Source: Bactericera cockerelli (taxonomy: Eukaryota; Arthropoda; Insecta; Hemiptera; Triozidae). Taken from it: a stretch of DNA of 64,000 nucleotides. Where the stretch lies: positions 19,122,113 through 19,186,112 of the forward strand of contig CM044963.1 in NCBI GenBank assembly GCA_024516035.1. Reading direction: 5' to 3'. Shown piece by piece: positions 21,385 to 34,534 of this stretch (position 1 is its first letter; the number at the start of each line of letters is the position of its first letter). Position numbers and translations under genes: made by a program. The notes beneath the pieces are model-generated. The model was not told the origin of the DNA, ran no database searches, and worked only from the letters and a program-made list of their open reading frames with translations.

Positions 21385-24006
21385 AAGGGGTTACCAGTAC
21401 CACTAATGAAACTTATTTGAATTTTTTATGGTGCTCAAGATTTGCTAAAAGGTCAAATTCTGTTTGCTCGTGAAAAAATCCACACATAATATTATTACCA
21501 CATTCTTGAACGCTCGATCAGTTTCTGGGGCTATCATAAATATTCAGTAAACAAAAGTCATCCTCTTGATATTACAGTTAACTTGTTTTTCGCGACATAC
21601 TGGTCTAATGTTTTGTTATTTTGATTGTCATGACCTTATTTAAAATAATTATAAATATTCTAATATATTATTAAATAATGAAAAATTATTTAAAAGACTA
21701 AAATATTAATTTCAAAATAGAAAGTTCAATGGAGACATACGAACCACACTGACTTGAAAATTTACTTGCTTTAAATTTACTTCATATAATGTTTTTACAA
21801 AAATGTATCGTTCTCCAGATTTAAGTGGAAAGGGACCGCATCTATTCACCTCCTTTACAACCCCCCCCCCCCCCCCCCCCCCCATCCCCCAATTCCATGT
21901 CAGTCGTCAGGGCTTTTAGTATATTTACTCTATCAGCCTCCTAAACATAAACAAGTCTCAGAAAATATTTGTCTCCATCGCCTCTTAGACTGTTCGCAGT
22001 AATTCATTAATCGGACTATAAAAAATTCTATACTAAAAAAAAAAGTTAAAGAAAACTCATTTTTAAATGCAACCAATCACTGATTCTTAGTTGAACTCCC
22101 AAGTCAATGTGGTTATTATAAACTTAGGTTAAATTAAAATTTAGTCAAAGCCTTGTACGGCAGGATTTTACCGAAAGCTTGGCCCCTCTCTCTCTCTCTG
22201 GCCTCTCCTCTCTATGATATCTCTCTTTCCCTCTATACAAAGCTTCGACTTGAACAAAAATCCACAACCACTGTGGAAATCATCTACAACTAAACCAACT
22301 AGAAGCTAATATAAAAAGTGAGAAAAATACTGATATAACATAATAATTCAAGTATATTCTGATAAATAATAAAGGAGGCGAGTAATTTATACCTTATCTA
22401 TTGGAATAAATTAACTATTTATCATTGCGGAATTATTTAAGTTAGAATACAACACACGCTTTACTTTCCGTCTCTTTTCCAAGAGTTATTTTAATCTTAA
22501 AGTAGAGAGAGCCCTAGGAACCGCCGCGATCTCGTATCATCATGTCCTAGCACATAATATATTCGCGTACGATTTTCCAAATAAAATTCACATCTCATCA
22601 ATAAATAAATTCAAATCTTACCAAAGAACCAATAACTGAGACTTTGTTTGAACTACTAGCAAAAAGAGACTCTAGTCCTAAAGTATTTGTGATTGTAAAT
22701 CTTAATAGATACAAGGAAAAGGTTCTGAATTGTTTGAAACAGAATAATAAAATACACATATTCTATTTAATAGATTTTCTATTAAATCACATATTCTCTA
22801 TTAAATCAAAATAGAATCTATTTTGATGTATTCTAATCCTGCCCAACTTCATTTTTCAAGATAAGACTAATGGCCCTTCTTTTAGGATATTCAGTCCATG
22901 GAGGATACAAAGTTTCAATATCTTGGCTTTAAATATTTGGAAGCTACGCTGAGTTTTGTACGGCCTCAGTCGTGTCCAAAATATTGTTCTCATGTGGATA
23001 GAATGTAGATCTTACTGTTCTAGAAGATAAAACTAAAGTGCTAACATAAAGACTTTAAAAGAAAACATTTCGTATCCTGATTCACTGCTTTCTGATTAAT
23101 GAGTCCGTATTAAAATGAGGTTTTTTATGGCTCAAGTGCAGAAATATTAGACTGGCTGGTATATAAATAATTTGACTCTTTAACCTTCCTTTAGAAATAT
23201 AGTTTAGGGTACCAGGAAGCTAGTTCACAAAAAAAACTCTCTTACTTTATAAGTACAAAAATTACTGCACGTTTAAGGAACTTTTCTTCTTCTTTATTGC
23301 TTTCTTTTTTTTTTGTTGTTGTAATGAACATTTATTTAAAGAGAAAACTGTACCACTAGAGTTCTTGGAAATTTGATTTTAAAAACTTAGGTAAACTTTC
23401 ATTTTATTATTGTTGGCATAAAAACTGTTGGCATACTGGGACTACCTGTCTTTCGCTGACAGTCAAATAAAGCACTACTATTTAATTCAAGATAGTGTTG
23501 GATTCCAGGTCATCATGAGCTTCCGGCACGGCCGTTCCTGAGGCTTTCTCTTTAAAATAATAGGAGTGTGTATTTATGGCACACTGTCATTTTGTGTTAT
23601 TTCGAAAGCTACATTTTGCAATACTGACAGTAATAGTAATGTAAAAAGTCTTTGACAAAGGCTGTTCAACCCAAAATGTTATCTTCACTAAACACTGGTG
23701 TTACACAAAAGTCATAAGACAGAACATTGAAACACTGCTTGAGGTTTGTCTGAATATTGTGGCAGTCTATATTGTTCTTAAAACGATATTTCATGAGAAG
23801 TTGGAAACGATGTTTGATATTGTAAAAAGGGAACACGCCAAGTAAACTATTTTTAGCCATGTATTTGTTTGTTTTTTTTTTTCAATTGCTGAGGTCATAA
23901 TAAAGCATTCCAAATATGTCGAGGAAAAGCTAGGAATGATGCAAAACTCTTTTTTGATATTTTATAACATTCGCAAATATTGGTGACAAGATTACCTTGT
24001 GAACTT

Positions 24007-24039
<33 letters not shown>

Positions 24040-25627
24040 CAAACTGAATTTAACTTCTTTTATATAGGTAATGAATGCAAAAATAACGTGTTAAAAAAAG
24101 ATAATCGAATTCTAATACTTTACTACTTCAAATATTACTACATTCTTATAAGTATTCCTTTTGACGCCTCATCACTTTTACAAGAAAATAGCTACTTCTC
24201 CCTTGTGTAGTGGAGGAACGGCAAATTAGGAATCTGTCCCTTAAAACAAGTCATACGTAATCCTGCCCTGAGAATCCAAAACAAACAATTGCTTTCACGC
24301 AAACGTATAGGTTATCATTTCGAACCATTACAATGTAATTTAAACTTAAGACCACATTATTATTGGTGTACTTTGTTATTTACCTACTATTTTTTAAATA
24401 ATCTATTACTTTATAGAACTTTATTATTAGCTTTTAGGTCAAAATTTTTTTAGGTAGGTACATTAATCTGTGATTGCACAAAAGGGAAATTTGGCACTAA
24501 GATTTTTTTAAATTTATTTTTGCCCATTATTTTTCAAGGGCATTACAAAATTTACGAAGAAAAAAAAAAGAGAATCTACTGTTTCAACCTTTTTTTGTCT
24601 CAATGGAATGAAATTACAAACTACATTAAAAAGTTGTGATTACAAAAATTAAAATGGAACCTATTATTTATATAAATATCAAAATAACTAAGTTTTAAAA
24701 TAATATGAGGATAATTTTAATGAACATACCTATCTTTTCAAACGATTAAAATTATTTAAAGTTGTACCTATTACATACATTGTATTGAAGTTACTTATGA
24801 AATCTTTTTCTGAGATTTTATGTTAAATTCATTAATATAATTTATTATACCCTAGAAAACACTAATGAAGGGGGATTTCTGTGAAGTTAAACCAAAAGAA
24901 ATGTGATTTTTCGAATATTACTAACTTAAGCGTAAGAATTTTCCGAAATAAAGTAGAACAAAAATAAAGTTAGAAATGCTACTCTTAACAAACTAACGAA
25001 GATATGGAATATTTTTGAAAATTTGCAAAGGAATTTCAAAAATCAATTTTCTCTTTTGGACTTTGATGAAAGAGATTAATAACGTTCTGAAATATCAATA
25101 TTGTTATCATTATTTATGAATTTTATAAGCAAAAATATATTACTCGCACATTTTGGGCATGGAAGATTCTGAAAAAGTTAGAATTAGATAGAGAAGTCAT
25201 GCAACAATATCCTCATGCACACATAAAGAGAGAAATTTCAGAAATATTCCATCTTCCAGTAAGGCAATGTCAACAACTGTAGGAATACCTACAAAAAACT
25301 AAATGATAAATTAATGAGGTTAATCTGTAGGAATACCTACAAACAAATAAATGATATATTAATACTTTATCATGAAGGAAAACTCAAACGCTGGAAACTT
25401 GGGCAATGAAATGAGAGGAGAGTTAAAGTATCCCCTTTTCGTCCAGATAAAAAATCAGGATAAAATCTTAATATTGGTTATATTATCTACAGGGGAAAAA
25501 ATGCACTTTGTAATCTATCCGTTTTACTCATTAATGTATTTGATGATTTAAATAGGAAGATATTAAAAATCTAGAAATATGTATTAACTGGCTTCACCTT
25601 GGTCACTGTGGTGGATGCTACATAATG
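21385..25627. other. AT-rich intergenic sequence with no recognised gene
   Basis: Contains a C-tract at 21860-21882, a T-tract at 24009-24039 and scattered AT-rich runs. I find no convincing splice-flanked exon or RNA gene. A short run (CAGTCAAATAAAGCACTACT, near 23460) recurs inverted near 2295-2345 and may be the end of a small dispersed repeat. Confidence 0.5.
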
Positions 25628-25865
25628 AATGTGTGCACTGGTAGTCAAGAGGTTAACGCGCTAGTCTGGTAATCCAGGTAGCGTAGGATACCCGTCAGTT
25701 TGAATCTCATTCAGTGCATGAATTTTTCCTCATTAATTTGAGTTTGTGACCACATAATAATTAGACACTGAGGGTTAGGTGGTAGAAAATGGCGGTAGAA
25801 AAAAAAGCCTTACCCTCGCCTGGTGGTTACCTTCCACTAAGAGTAAATATATTATTAATGATTTA
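25628..25865 (+). mobile_element. tRNA-headed SINE (family V)
   Basis: GTGCACTGGTAGTCAAGAGG, TTAACGCGCTAGTCTGG, the B-box-like run AGTTTGAATCTC, then AATTTGAGTTTGTGACCACA and GGGTTAGGTGGTAGAAAATG. The end is GGTGGTTACCTTCCACTAAG. Confidence 0.9.
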
Positions 25866-26829
25866 AAATGAAGTTTTCTACTAACAAGGTTCATAAGCTA
25901 AGACTAGACTTTTGACTATCAGCATGTAGATTGGATCTGATCAAAAACTTACTGTTTCATCTGATGATTTTCATTCGAACAAATCAGAATTCATTCAAAT
26001 ACATCAGCTAATATAATTGAAACAATCAAAATAAATGCATCAATAAAATTGATCTCGCAGATGTTCTGGTGTCATTATAATATATAATATATTATGGTCA
26101 AATTCTCAAAACAAAATGAAAAAAACGAGGAACAGAATAGATTTCCACACTACCAGACAGGTTTCACTTGGATAATAAGTGAAAAATTCTACATGCAATG
26201 TTATCTTTTTCAGCAATTTTTAATATCTTCCTATTTATACAGTACCTGGATATAATAGAACAAAATATAATAGCTATTTGCTCTGTCTGTTGGTTTCTAA
26301 TATATGTAAGTTTTACAGTAATAGGAAAACTTTTGAGACCATTTCATTTAAAATTCACTATTAAAATGTTAAATATTACAACAAAATAATGTAAGTATTA
26401 CATATTATATCCATATCATTCTGAAAATGGTGGAAAAAAGAAGTTCTGTCTCAGCAGTTGGTTTATAATTTGGATTTAATACTTTATTAGCCCTTTGTTT
26501 AAATATTCAATACATCTAATGAAGTTAGTTCTGAATGTTGCTTAGAATTTGAACATGTCATGGTTTTTGTAAAAATTAAATAGCCTTGAAATTTCTTTTA
26601 AAAAAATCCAATTTTAATATGAAAGGGTCTGGGAAGTTGAGATCAAAATAAATAATATTTTTTTTAAATATAGGTAATTTTATATACATTAATAATCTCC
26701 ACAAAAAATATAAGCCGCAATTTACTGTAGAACTTTTGATTGATTTCTTTTTTTTGTAAAAAGAAAAACAATAGAAGACTAGATAATAAAAAAATAATTA
26801 ATTAAAATATACGAATAACTTGGCTATTA

Positions 26830-29320
26830 TACAGTATGTTTCAGAAAAGGTGGCCACCCCCTTGTAACTTTTGAACGCGACGGAATTTTTCAATTCTGTA
26901 AAGTCCTAGGTATAGGAAGTGCCCTATGGCCCATCCTGTGGTCATATTTATTTTTGGCCCCGGTTGGCCCTTCCGGCTTTTAGGCCATATTTTTTCATTT
27001 TTCTCGCGAATTTTAAATGGAATGCTATATTTTTTATTCCTGTTAATTAAAGTCCAAGTTAAGCTGAGTATAATGAGCTTTTAAAAATTTCAAAAACCTT
27101 ATCAGGGGCGGAGCTAATAGGGTGCAAGTTTCAAAATTGTTACACCCTGTATTTCAGCGTTAGTTAGATTTTTTAGTACTTTTTTTATGTTCATAGGTTC
27201 AAAATATTGTTTTACACTATATGAAATCAAAAAAATATTCTTGTTTACTTCTAATCAGGGTCATAGTAAGGTTTTTGTAAAAGTACTTTTTTTCTCACGT
27301 CAATTTTCCATAAATTAATGGTGTTCTCGAAATTGGCATTTTTAGAGGTGAAAGTCTGCAGTGACATATGTTTTTTATGCTTGAAATTAAAAGAAAACTT
27401 AACGGAGAAGCGATTAAGATCATAAAAAAAGCCATTTAACCTGCTAGTTTTTTCACGACAGTGTCCGGTAAAGTGGGTGAATTTCGTACTGGATTTTTTT
27501 TGTTGTTGAGGAAACACAATTGGCATAGAAAATAAATAATATCTAATAAGGGAATAATGCTTCAATAAACATAACTAAATGCGAAATGAAATGAAAATTA
27601 TTTCTTCTAAATCAGTGCCGGATATTTTTTTTTTTTTCTCTCTCTCTCTTTTTTTCACTTTTCAAAGTTCAACTTGTATCAAAATTAATTATCGGATAAT
27701 GCTGCTTCTAAAGTCGGCCTAGGGGTCCCCTCTAGAGACAATTTTAGTTGGTAAGTTGGTAAAATCTCTAGAAAACACATTGTCAATAATTCTGGAGTCA
27801 GTCCGATGGCGCTTTGAATGCAACGATTCTTGTAGGATCACCGAAGTTAAGCAACGTCCAGCGAGGAGACTTCGTGATGCTGGCATTCCGGCCTAACCCA
27901 GGCTGGGTGAGATAAATGTGTTTAGGAGGTGTGCCGGATAATTTTTTTTTCTCTCTCTTTCTCTCTCTCTCTCTCTTCTCCTCTTTAAAATAATTGAATT
28001 TGTTTAATTTTCACCCTCAAGAGTTTGGTACCTACTTGACCTGGTATTTTTTTCTCTTAAATTTCGAGATAATTAGATTTTTATTTAGAGACCTGGTATT
28101 CATTACTAGCAACACCAGTATGATTTTTTTTTAAATTTGGATTTAATATCGCGTTTCAACTGCATGGTCATATCATAACGGGGGTGTTACATTCCATTCG
28201 CAAGAAACTCACCAACTTCCTAAACACATTTATCTCACCCAGCCTGGGTTAGGCCGGAATGCCAGCATCACGAAGTCTCCTCGCTGGACGTTGCTTAACT
28301 TCGGTGATCCTACAAGAATCGTTGCATTCAAAGCGCCATCGGACTGACTCCAGAATTATTGACAATGTGTTTTCTACAGATTTTACCAACTAAAATTGTC
28401 TCTAGAGGGACCCCTAGGCCGACTTTAGAAGCAGCATTATCCGATAATTATTTTTGATACAAGTTGAACTTTGAAAAGTGAAAAAAAGAGAGAGAGAGAG
28501 AAAAAAAAAAAAAAAAAAAAAAATATCCGGCACTGATTTAGAAGAAATAATTTTCATTTCATTTCGCATTTAGTTATGTTTATTGAAGTATTATTCCCTT
28601 ATTAGATATTATTTATTTTCTATGCCAATTGTGTTTCCTCAACAACAAAAAAAATCCAGTACGAAATTCACCCACTTTACCGGACACTGTCGTGAAAAAA
28701 CTAGCAGGTTAAATGGCTTTTTTTATGATCTTAATCGCTTCTCCGTTAAGTTTTCTTTCGATTTCAAGCATAAAAAACATATGTCACTGCAGACTTTCAC
28801 CTCTAAAAATGCCAATTTCGAGAACACCATTAATTTATGGAAAAATTGACGTGAGAAAAAAAGTACTTTTACAAAAACCTTACTATGACCCTGATTAGAA
28901 GTAAACAAGAATATTTTTTTGATTTCATATGGTGTGAAACAATATTTTGAACCTATGAACGTAAAAAAAGTACTAAAAAATCTAACTAACGCTGAAATAC
29001 AGGGTGTGACAATTTTGAAACTTGCACCCTACTAGCTCCGCCCCTGATAAGGTTTTTGAAAATTTTAAAAGCTCATTATACTCAGCCAAACTTGGACTTT
29101 AATTAACAGGAATAAAAAATATAGCATTCTATTTAAAATTCGCGAGAAAAATAAAAAAATATGGGCCTAAAAGCCGGAAGGGCCGACCGGGGCCAAAAAT
29201 AAATATGACCACAGGATGGGCCATAGAGCATTTCCTATACCTAAGACTTTACAGAATTGAAAAATTCCGTCGCGTTCAAAAGTTACGAGGGGGTGGCCAC
29301 CTTTTCTGAAACATACTGTA
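26830..29320. mobile_element. Long-TIR foldback DNA element, copy B (complete)
   Basis: The ends TACAGTATGTTTCAGAAAAG and its inverse sit beside TA dinucleotides. The left arm (26830 to about 27935) and right arm (about 28195-29320) are inverted copies of about 1.1 kb around a spacer of about 260 bp. Each arm carries a 5S-derived SINE segment (about 27795-27935 plus, 28130-28345 minus) in the same place, so the SINE was there before the arms were duplicated or homogenised. The arms encode only short shadow frames and no transposase. It is probably a non-autonomous Tc1/mariner-type (TA-target) element. Confidence 0.88.
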
Positions 29321-29329
29321 TACGTATAA

Positions 29330-30314
29330 TCTTAGATAACTGTACTCGGCAGGATTTTTTTTTTCTTTCACGCTAATTTTAATACTATAGTTTTTTTAGT
29401 ATCGAAGTATTAAAAAAACAAATCCGATCCAAGTTTTATAGTAAACTACGGCTAAAGTGTGCAGGTAGGCAAACTTTTTCAACCAATACACAAAAATTAA
29501 TTAATTATTCTGATTAGAATGTGTGATTTTTTTTTTAAAATAAAACCATTGATTGTGATTCTTACAAGTCAAATCAATTGCAGGTAAATGTATCAGAATC
29601 ATTTTATTATTCAAAACACATTACAAGAAAAGACAACATCATGTGTTTCTTATAGATTAGCCAGTACACACACTATGGGACACCTTTTGTAGAGGATATT
29701 TTTAAGCTGCTTGTTAAATTCTAGTATACATTTATATTGTTTCCGAAAGAATAAAACCATGGAAGGAAGCAAAAGTGGTTTAACAGTAAGTAGACTAAAA
29801 TTCAAAAGTTAATTTAAAATTAAACAAAGAATTATTTTAAGTGTAACAATCTTAAAAATTTAAATTTCTTTATTAAAATTTAAATGTGTGAATTATATGA
29901 AAGAAATAATTTGCGTTTAAAAAAATATACCCAACGAAATAAGTAAGAAAATTAATAGCAAACTTAATATCGATTAGTCAAATCAATACATTACTTATAC
30001 ATAATTTTAAAGAGAAAATAGAGATATACTTATAATAAATATCGTGACACAGAACTATGAAATATAAATATTTTTTCTAAACTTTCCTTTAAAAAATAAA
30101 TAAAAATAAGTGGTACCCAAAGAGAGAGAAGTAGGATAATAATATATGAAATATAATGATTCTTAAATGAAAATTAAACATTTGACCGATTCCTCAGCAG
30201 TAGGTATCTACTAGAATTACTGTGATATTCCATAAGCACTTATGAAATATCACTTTCTGTAAAATGAATAAAGTATTCTAATTTGTATAATTTATAAGTT
30301 AAAGTTAAGTTAAG
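29330..30314. other. AT-rich intergenic sequence, nothing recognised
   Basis: Very low GC, with no exon, RNA gene or repeat family that I can name. Confidence 0.4.
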
Positions 30315-30462
30315 TTATCATATTTGTGTTGATCACTTTCGTGATATCACAACTACTCAAACTCGCTTTATTAAATCTACGCTGAAACCGGGACTTGAAC
30401 CATCGAACTCCAGGTTACAAGTCCGCCGCCTTATCGATCAAGCTACTGAGGTCGGTATAATA
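30315..30462 (-). mobile_element. tRNA-headed SINE (family P)
   Basis: Reverse complement begins CCGACCTCAGTAGCTTGATC, GATAAGGCGGCGGACTTG, TAACCTGGAGTTCGATGGTT and ends GATATCACGAAAGTGATCAA. It is the best-preserved P copy here. Confidence 0.88.
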
Positions 30463-33117
30463 TATTATTCATATTTACTATGACACAATTCTTCAAAATC
30501 AAATAATACAGAATAAAATCTGTATTGAAATAACCGATTGAGAAGTTACTAGATTCTTCAGAGGAATACACAATGGTTGGAGGAATACTTGATACTGAGT
30601 TTGTGTTTACACTAACTTTTTATAGTAAAAATCACCATACTAAACTATTCTTGATAATAATTTTCTAATTCGGTAAAACATGTGATAAAAAACAGAGTGA
30701 AGCTACACAAGGATAATGAAAAGAAAGGACAGATAAATCAAGGCTTACGTTCAAAACGATGGTAGAAAACTAATCTCTAGGAGAAGGTATAAAAACTATA
30801 TATATTTTTTTAATGATAACCAAATAAAGTAGGTATTTTTCATTAAAAATAAAGGAGACAATGGTATATGAACTAGTCAACAAAAGTATTTGATTTTAAT
30901 TCAAAGAAGAAGAAAAATCAAAGTGAAAACAGTGTTTGAAACACAATTTGAGCTTAAAAATAAGGATTTGTAAAACATGGTAGTGAATCAATAACCACCC
31001 TACTTTTAAAAATGAATACCTTTATCTTTTCAAAGAAAAGTCGTGAAATTTTGAAAAGAATAATGATGCAAATACAATAAAATTGGTGTCATTAACAGAG
31101 TTGTTTTTTTAAACAAACTTCCATAAAATTTGAAAATAAATAGGTAAAAGTGATGAAAATGTAGTCAGTTAAATGAAAAACTGTGTCATTAATTTAACTG
31201 AAAAATTAAAAAAGATTAAAACGGTTCACAAGCTACGTACTCGTAAACGATTTATTCAATATTTTTTAAGTAATCTATGATGAAAGAGGGGTGGTAATTT
31301 TTTTTATATAAGGTAGGTAGAGTAAGATATCTATGTATACTTTGTTTTAAATTTTAAGGGAGAGGGGGGGGGGGGGGAATATATTCTTTCATTTAATAGG
31401 TAATTTGTAAATTACCTGCGTACATAATTCAACTATGTACTTTTGCAGAAAACGTGTTTTTATTTTATCAGTAGGAAGAGAGGATTATTTTATAACAGCA
31501 TTACAACAACAAAAACAAAAAATCTTGCAAAAAATGGAATGCTACAAAGTACAAAACAGTTTAAAAAAATCAAAACATTAAAAACGGAGTTGTTCGAAAT
31601 AAAACAAATATTTATTAGATAACAAAATTGCAGATTAAGTATTAAATTAGAAAACACTTTAGGAGCAAGGACTCTGATTGTTAAGTCTCCTCTGTTAATA
31701 AACATCATTAAAAAAAAAAAAACACTTTTCCATACCTCTGCATATCCAACAATTTCTCAAATGTAACAGTGTTTTATAATTTTGGTAAACATCCGCACAA
31801 ACGGGACGTTAAGTGTGTTACTTAAAATAGTAATATTGTTTTCCAATAAAAAAAATTCTCAGTGATCAGAAGGCAACTTTACTCGAAACCCTACCTCCAC
31901 ATTTCAGCGATTCAGGTGGGTATTTACTTCATACATTGTTTCTTTCGCTTTTGAAAGTTTAAGTATTGAAAACAATTGGATTCATCTCAAATTTTCTAGG
32001 TATTTTTGATATTTTGATAGACTAGAGCTAAATGAGGTAAATTACGTACGTACGTATGTGTAGTGTTTACCTATGTATATGGAACTGACTTGGTCTTGTA
32101 AATTACGTACGTACCTACCTATGTATATATATAGTATGTTATTTTGCCTTGAGATCACAGGAAACACATTAAAATTGTCCTTAAAATAATGGATACACAA
32201 AATCAGAAAGTAAAATTACAGGTAATACCGGGGCGGACACAAAAGCAAGATGTTAGAAACGATATCGCCGTGGCTAAAGCAACACCGCCTAAGTCGATTT
32301 TTTTTTTAAAATTAAGATTTTTGCTCGAATAGAAAATATGATCGTTTTGCACCTTGTGACGAAGTTTTTTTCAAAAATTCCAAAAGATAGCGTTGTAGTT
32401 TCATTTTTAGTATCTCCGCACATATGATTTTGGCTACCAACACCGCCTATCATTTCAGTTCTTATTGCCTCCTGTAAAATTGCAAAAAAAAAGATAGGCG
32501 GTGTTGCTTTATCTGCGACAATATGTAACTTCGTATTATACCAAATACAACGTCCATACAAGTTAAAACTAAAGAGCATTGGTTTTGATCGGAAGCAAAA
32601 AAAATCAAATGTATGGGGGCGAATCCAAACAGAAATTATCAGATAAGAGTCTGGTCATGTGTAGACACTTCTTCATGCTGCTTATGAGGGCGGAATGAAT
32701 AGACGTTCTTGTAATACCATTCACATTCTTTACAATAAACATGGTAAACCCGTTTATTTGTAAAAAAAAAAAAAAATACCTCTGTGGCACTAAGTCACAG
32801 ATTGCGTTCTGTGTGAGATAGGGAAAATCGACGCTTAGCAATCGACTGAGTTATAGAATTTGTCTATTAATTTCGCCATTTAACACGTGCTGAGTCCTGA
32901 TGTCTTGGTATAATACTGAAGATACAAAGAGAGTAGTTACAAAAATTGGGGTACAGCAGGGGACCATAGGTTACACAAGGGGGTATAATACAAAAGAGGA
33001 TATCTATATGGATGACATGGTAATCATTTCCAAGAAATTATAGAAGAATATGGAGGACTCTATAAGGAGAAAGGGAATGACGTGACAGAAAGAGTACACT
33101 AATACCGTGCATTGGCT
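30463..33117. other. AT-rich intergenic sequence with a small AACACCGCCTA repeat cluster
   Basis: No exon is visible. GCAACACCGCCTAAG (32280), AACACCGCCTATC (32440) and GATAGGCGGTGTTGC (32494) form direct and inverted copies within 230 bp. A G-tract lies near 31362-31376. Confidence 0.4.
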
Positions 33118-33434
33118 ATTAGACTTGTGCTGGGATCCATGACATCGGATCCGAAGGTCTAGTGCTGGGATCCATGACAGCGGATCCCAAGGTCTAGTGC
33201 TGAGATCCATGATAGCGGATCCCAAGGTCTAGTGCTGGGATCCTTGACAGCGGATCCCAAGGTCTAGTGCTGGGATCCATGACAGCGGATCCCAAGGTCT
33301 AGTGCTGGGATCCATGACAGCGGATCCCAAGGTCTAGTGCTGGGATCCATGACATCGGATCCGAAGGTCTAGTGCTGGGATCCATGACAGCGGATCCCAA
33401 GGTCTAGTGCTGGGATCCTTGACAGCGGATCCCA
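33118..33434. repeat. 35-bp hairpin-forming minisatellite, 9 copies
   Basis: The unit is GGTCTAGTGCTGGGATCCAT then GACAGCGGATCCCAA. Each unit contains TGGGATCC and GGATCCCA separated by eight bases, a perfect stem-loop. Variants with ACATCGGATCCG occur at both ends of the array. Confidence 0.95.
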
Positions 33435-33837
33435 GTCAATGCATGAGTTTTCCTACTCTACTCAAGTCCCACAGCATTTGAACACAGAATATTAGCACTC
33501 TAGGAGATTAGGATCTTGTGCCACAGTCATTCTACAAGTAATTTTACAATGTCTGGACACATTGTAAAGTTCACATGAAGTAGCAAAAAGAGGTAGAATG
33601 GAAGTTGTGTGCTTCATAGCACTCTTAGACTTAGAAAACCACTCAAGTCTATTTTTTTAAATTGTAAACTGACTACAAGTTACAAGTCAGATTATTTTAA
33701 AATTTAAAGCATTGAAACTGAACTCAAACAAGAAATAATTGGTGAATTGGAAGATGTTCTTTTTTTTAACTACAAGTTATTATTTATTTATCTTCTTTTT
33801 TTGTATATTATTACTGTTTATTTAGATAGGGAATTTT

Positions 33838-34015
33838 AAGGGTTGGGCGGAAGAGATTGCCAAAGGCAATAACCCGGCCCTTTAGTTAGGACATATATTA
33901 TGTATATTTTTTCTTTATTTTTTTCTCTTTTTACTTCTCTTGTATTGTATATTAATTTGTAATTATCTGTGTTGTATATAATATGTCCAACTAATAAAGT
34001 GTGAATAAATAAAAA
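33838..34015 (+). mobile_element. LINE 3' tail
   Basis: GGGTTGGGCGGAAGAGATTG, CCAAAGGCAATAACCCGGCC, AATTTGTAATTATCTGTGTT, TGTATATAATATGTCC and AATAAAGTGTGAATAAATAA. Other tails of this family are at 10225-10400, 35283-35675, 40790-40870, 41005-41195 and 44590-45140. The ORF portion is absent in every copy. Confidence 0.8.
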
Positions 34016-34250
34016 GTGTACTTTAGCGCGAACCTAGAAGTAAAATGTAGAAGTTCATTCAAGCTCAGTTCTCTGAATTTCTAAACCGTAACCTTACACT
34101 CTGCCGGGCTGTCGCTTTCTTTGTATAGGCGTTCTTCACACCTCGGCCGAGGTGTTTGATTGTAAACTTGAGACTTGTAGAATGCTTGTGACACAGTCTG
34201 AGGTGGTAGAAAATGCTTCGAGCATTAACCTCGCCTAGCGTGAGGTTATC

Positions 34251-34341
34251 CTACACTAGTGCTGACGCGATGCACACGTGCTGACGCGATGCACACGTGC
34301 TGACGCGGGGCACACGTGCTGACGCGGCTTACACGTGCTGA
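34251..34341. repeat. 19-bp tandem repeat overlapping the PKC stop codon
   Basis: Four units of about GTGCTGACGCGATGCACAC end in a partial fifth, GTGCTGAATG, which is PKC coding sequence. Read on the minus strand every unit begins with CAGCACGTGT, the codons for the last residues (Gln-His-Val). Only the first unit has TAA next; the others have TGC at that position. Confidence 0.9.
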
Positions 34342-34481
34342 ATGTACTCCGGGTTGAGGAAGGAGAAGCCCATGAATTCTGTCTGGTCCAGATTCATCAT
34401 GAAGAGTTTGTCCGTCGGAGTCAGATCTAGCTTCTCGCCCGTGAACTGTTTGTCGAAGTTGGACACGTCTTTCCGGTGTTT
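34329..34481 (-). CDS. Conventional protein kinase C, C-terminal exon
   Basis: This 153-bp terminal exon follows acceptor TTATTTCAG and encodes 50 residues then TAA. It reads KHRKDVSNFDKQFTGEKLDL, TPTDKLFMMNLDQ, EFMGFSFLNPEY and ends IQHV. TPTDK is the turn-motif phosphorylation site and FMGFSF is the hydrophobic motif with its Ser, so the AGC-kinase C-tail is complete. It joins exon 35681-35821 in phase 0. The terminal IQHV lacks a Ser or Thr two residues from the end, so it is not a classical PDZ ligand. Confidence 0.96.
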   Translation of the reverse strand, partial: KHRKDVSNFDKQFTGEKLDLTPTDKLFMMNLDQTEFMGFSFLNPEYIQHV

Positions 34482-34534
34482 CTGAAATAAAGTTGAATGG
34501 TAAGTGAGTTGAGAGTATTTACACTTTCATCATA

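Noticed and set aside
27251..28908. Paired open frames of about 60-100 residues in the foldback arms
   Set aside because: They are mirror images in both arms, have no domain, and match the same arms at 8184-9513. They are repeat shadows.
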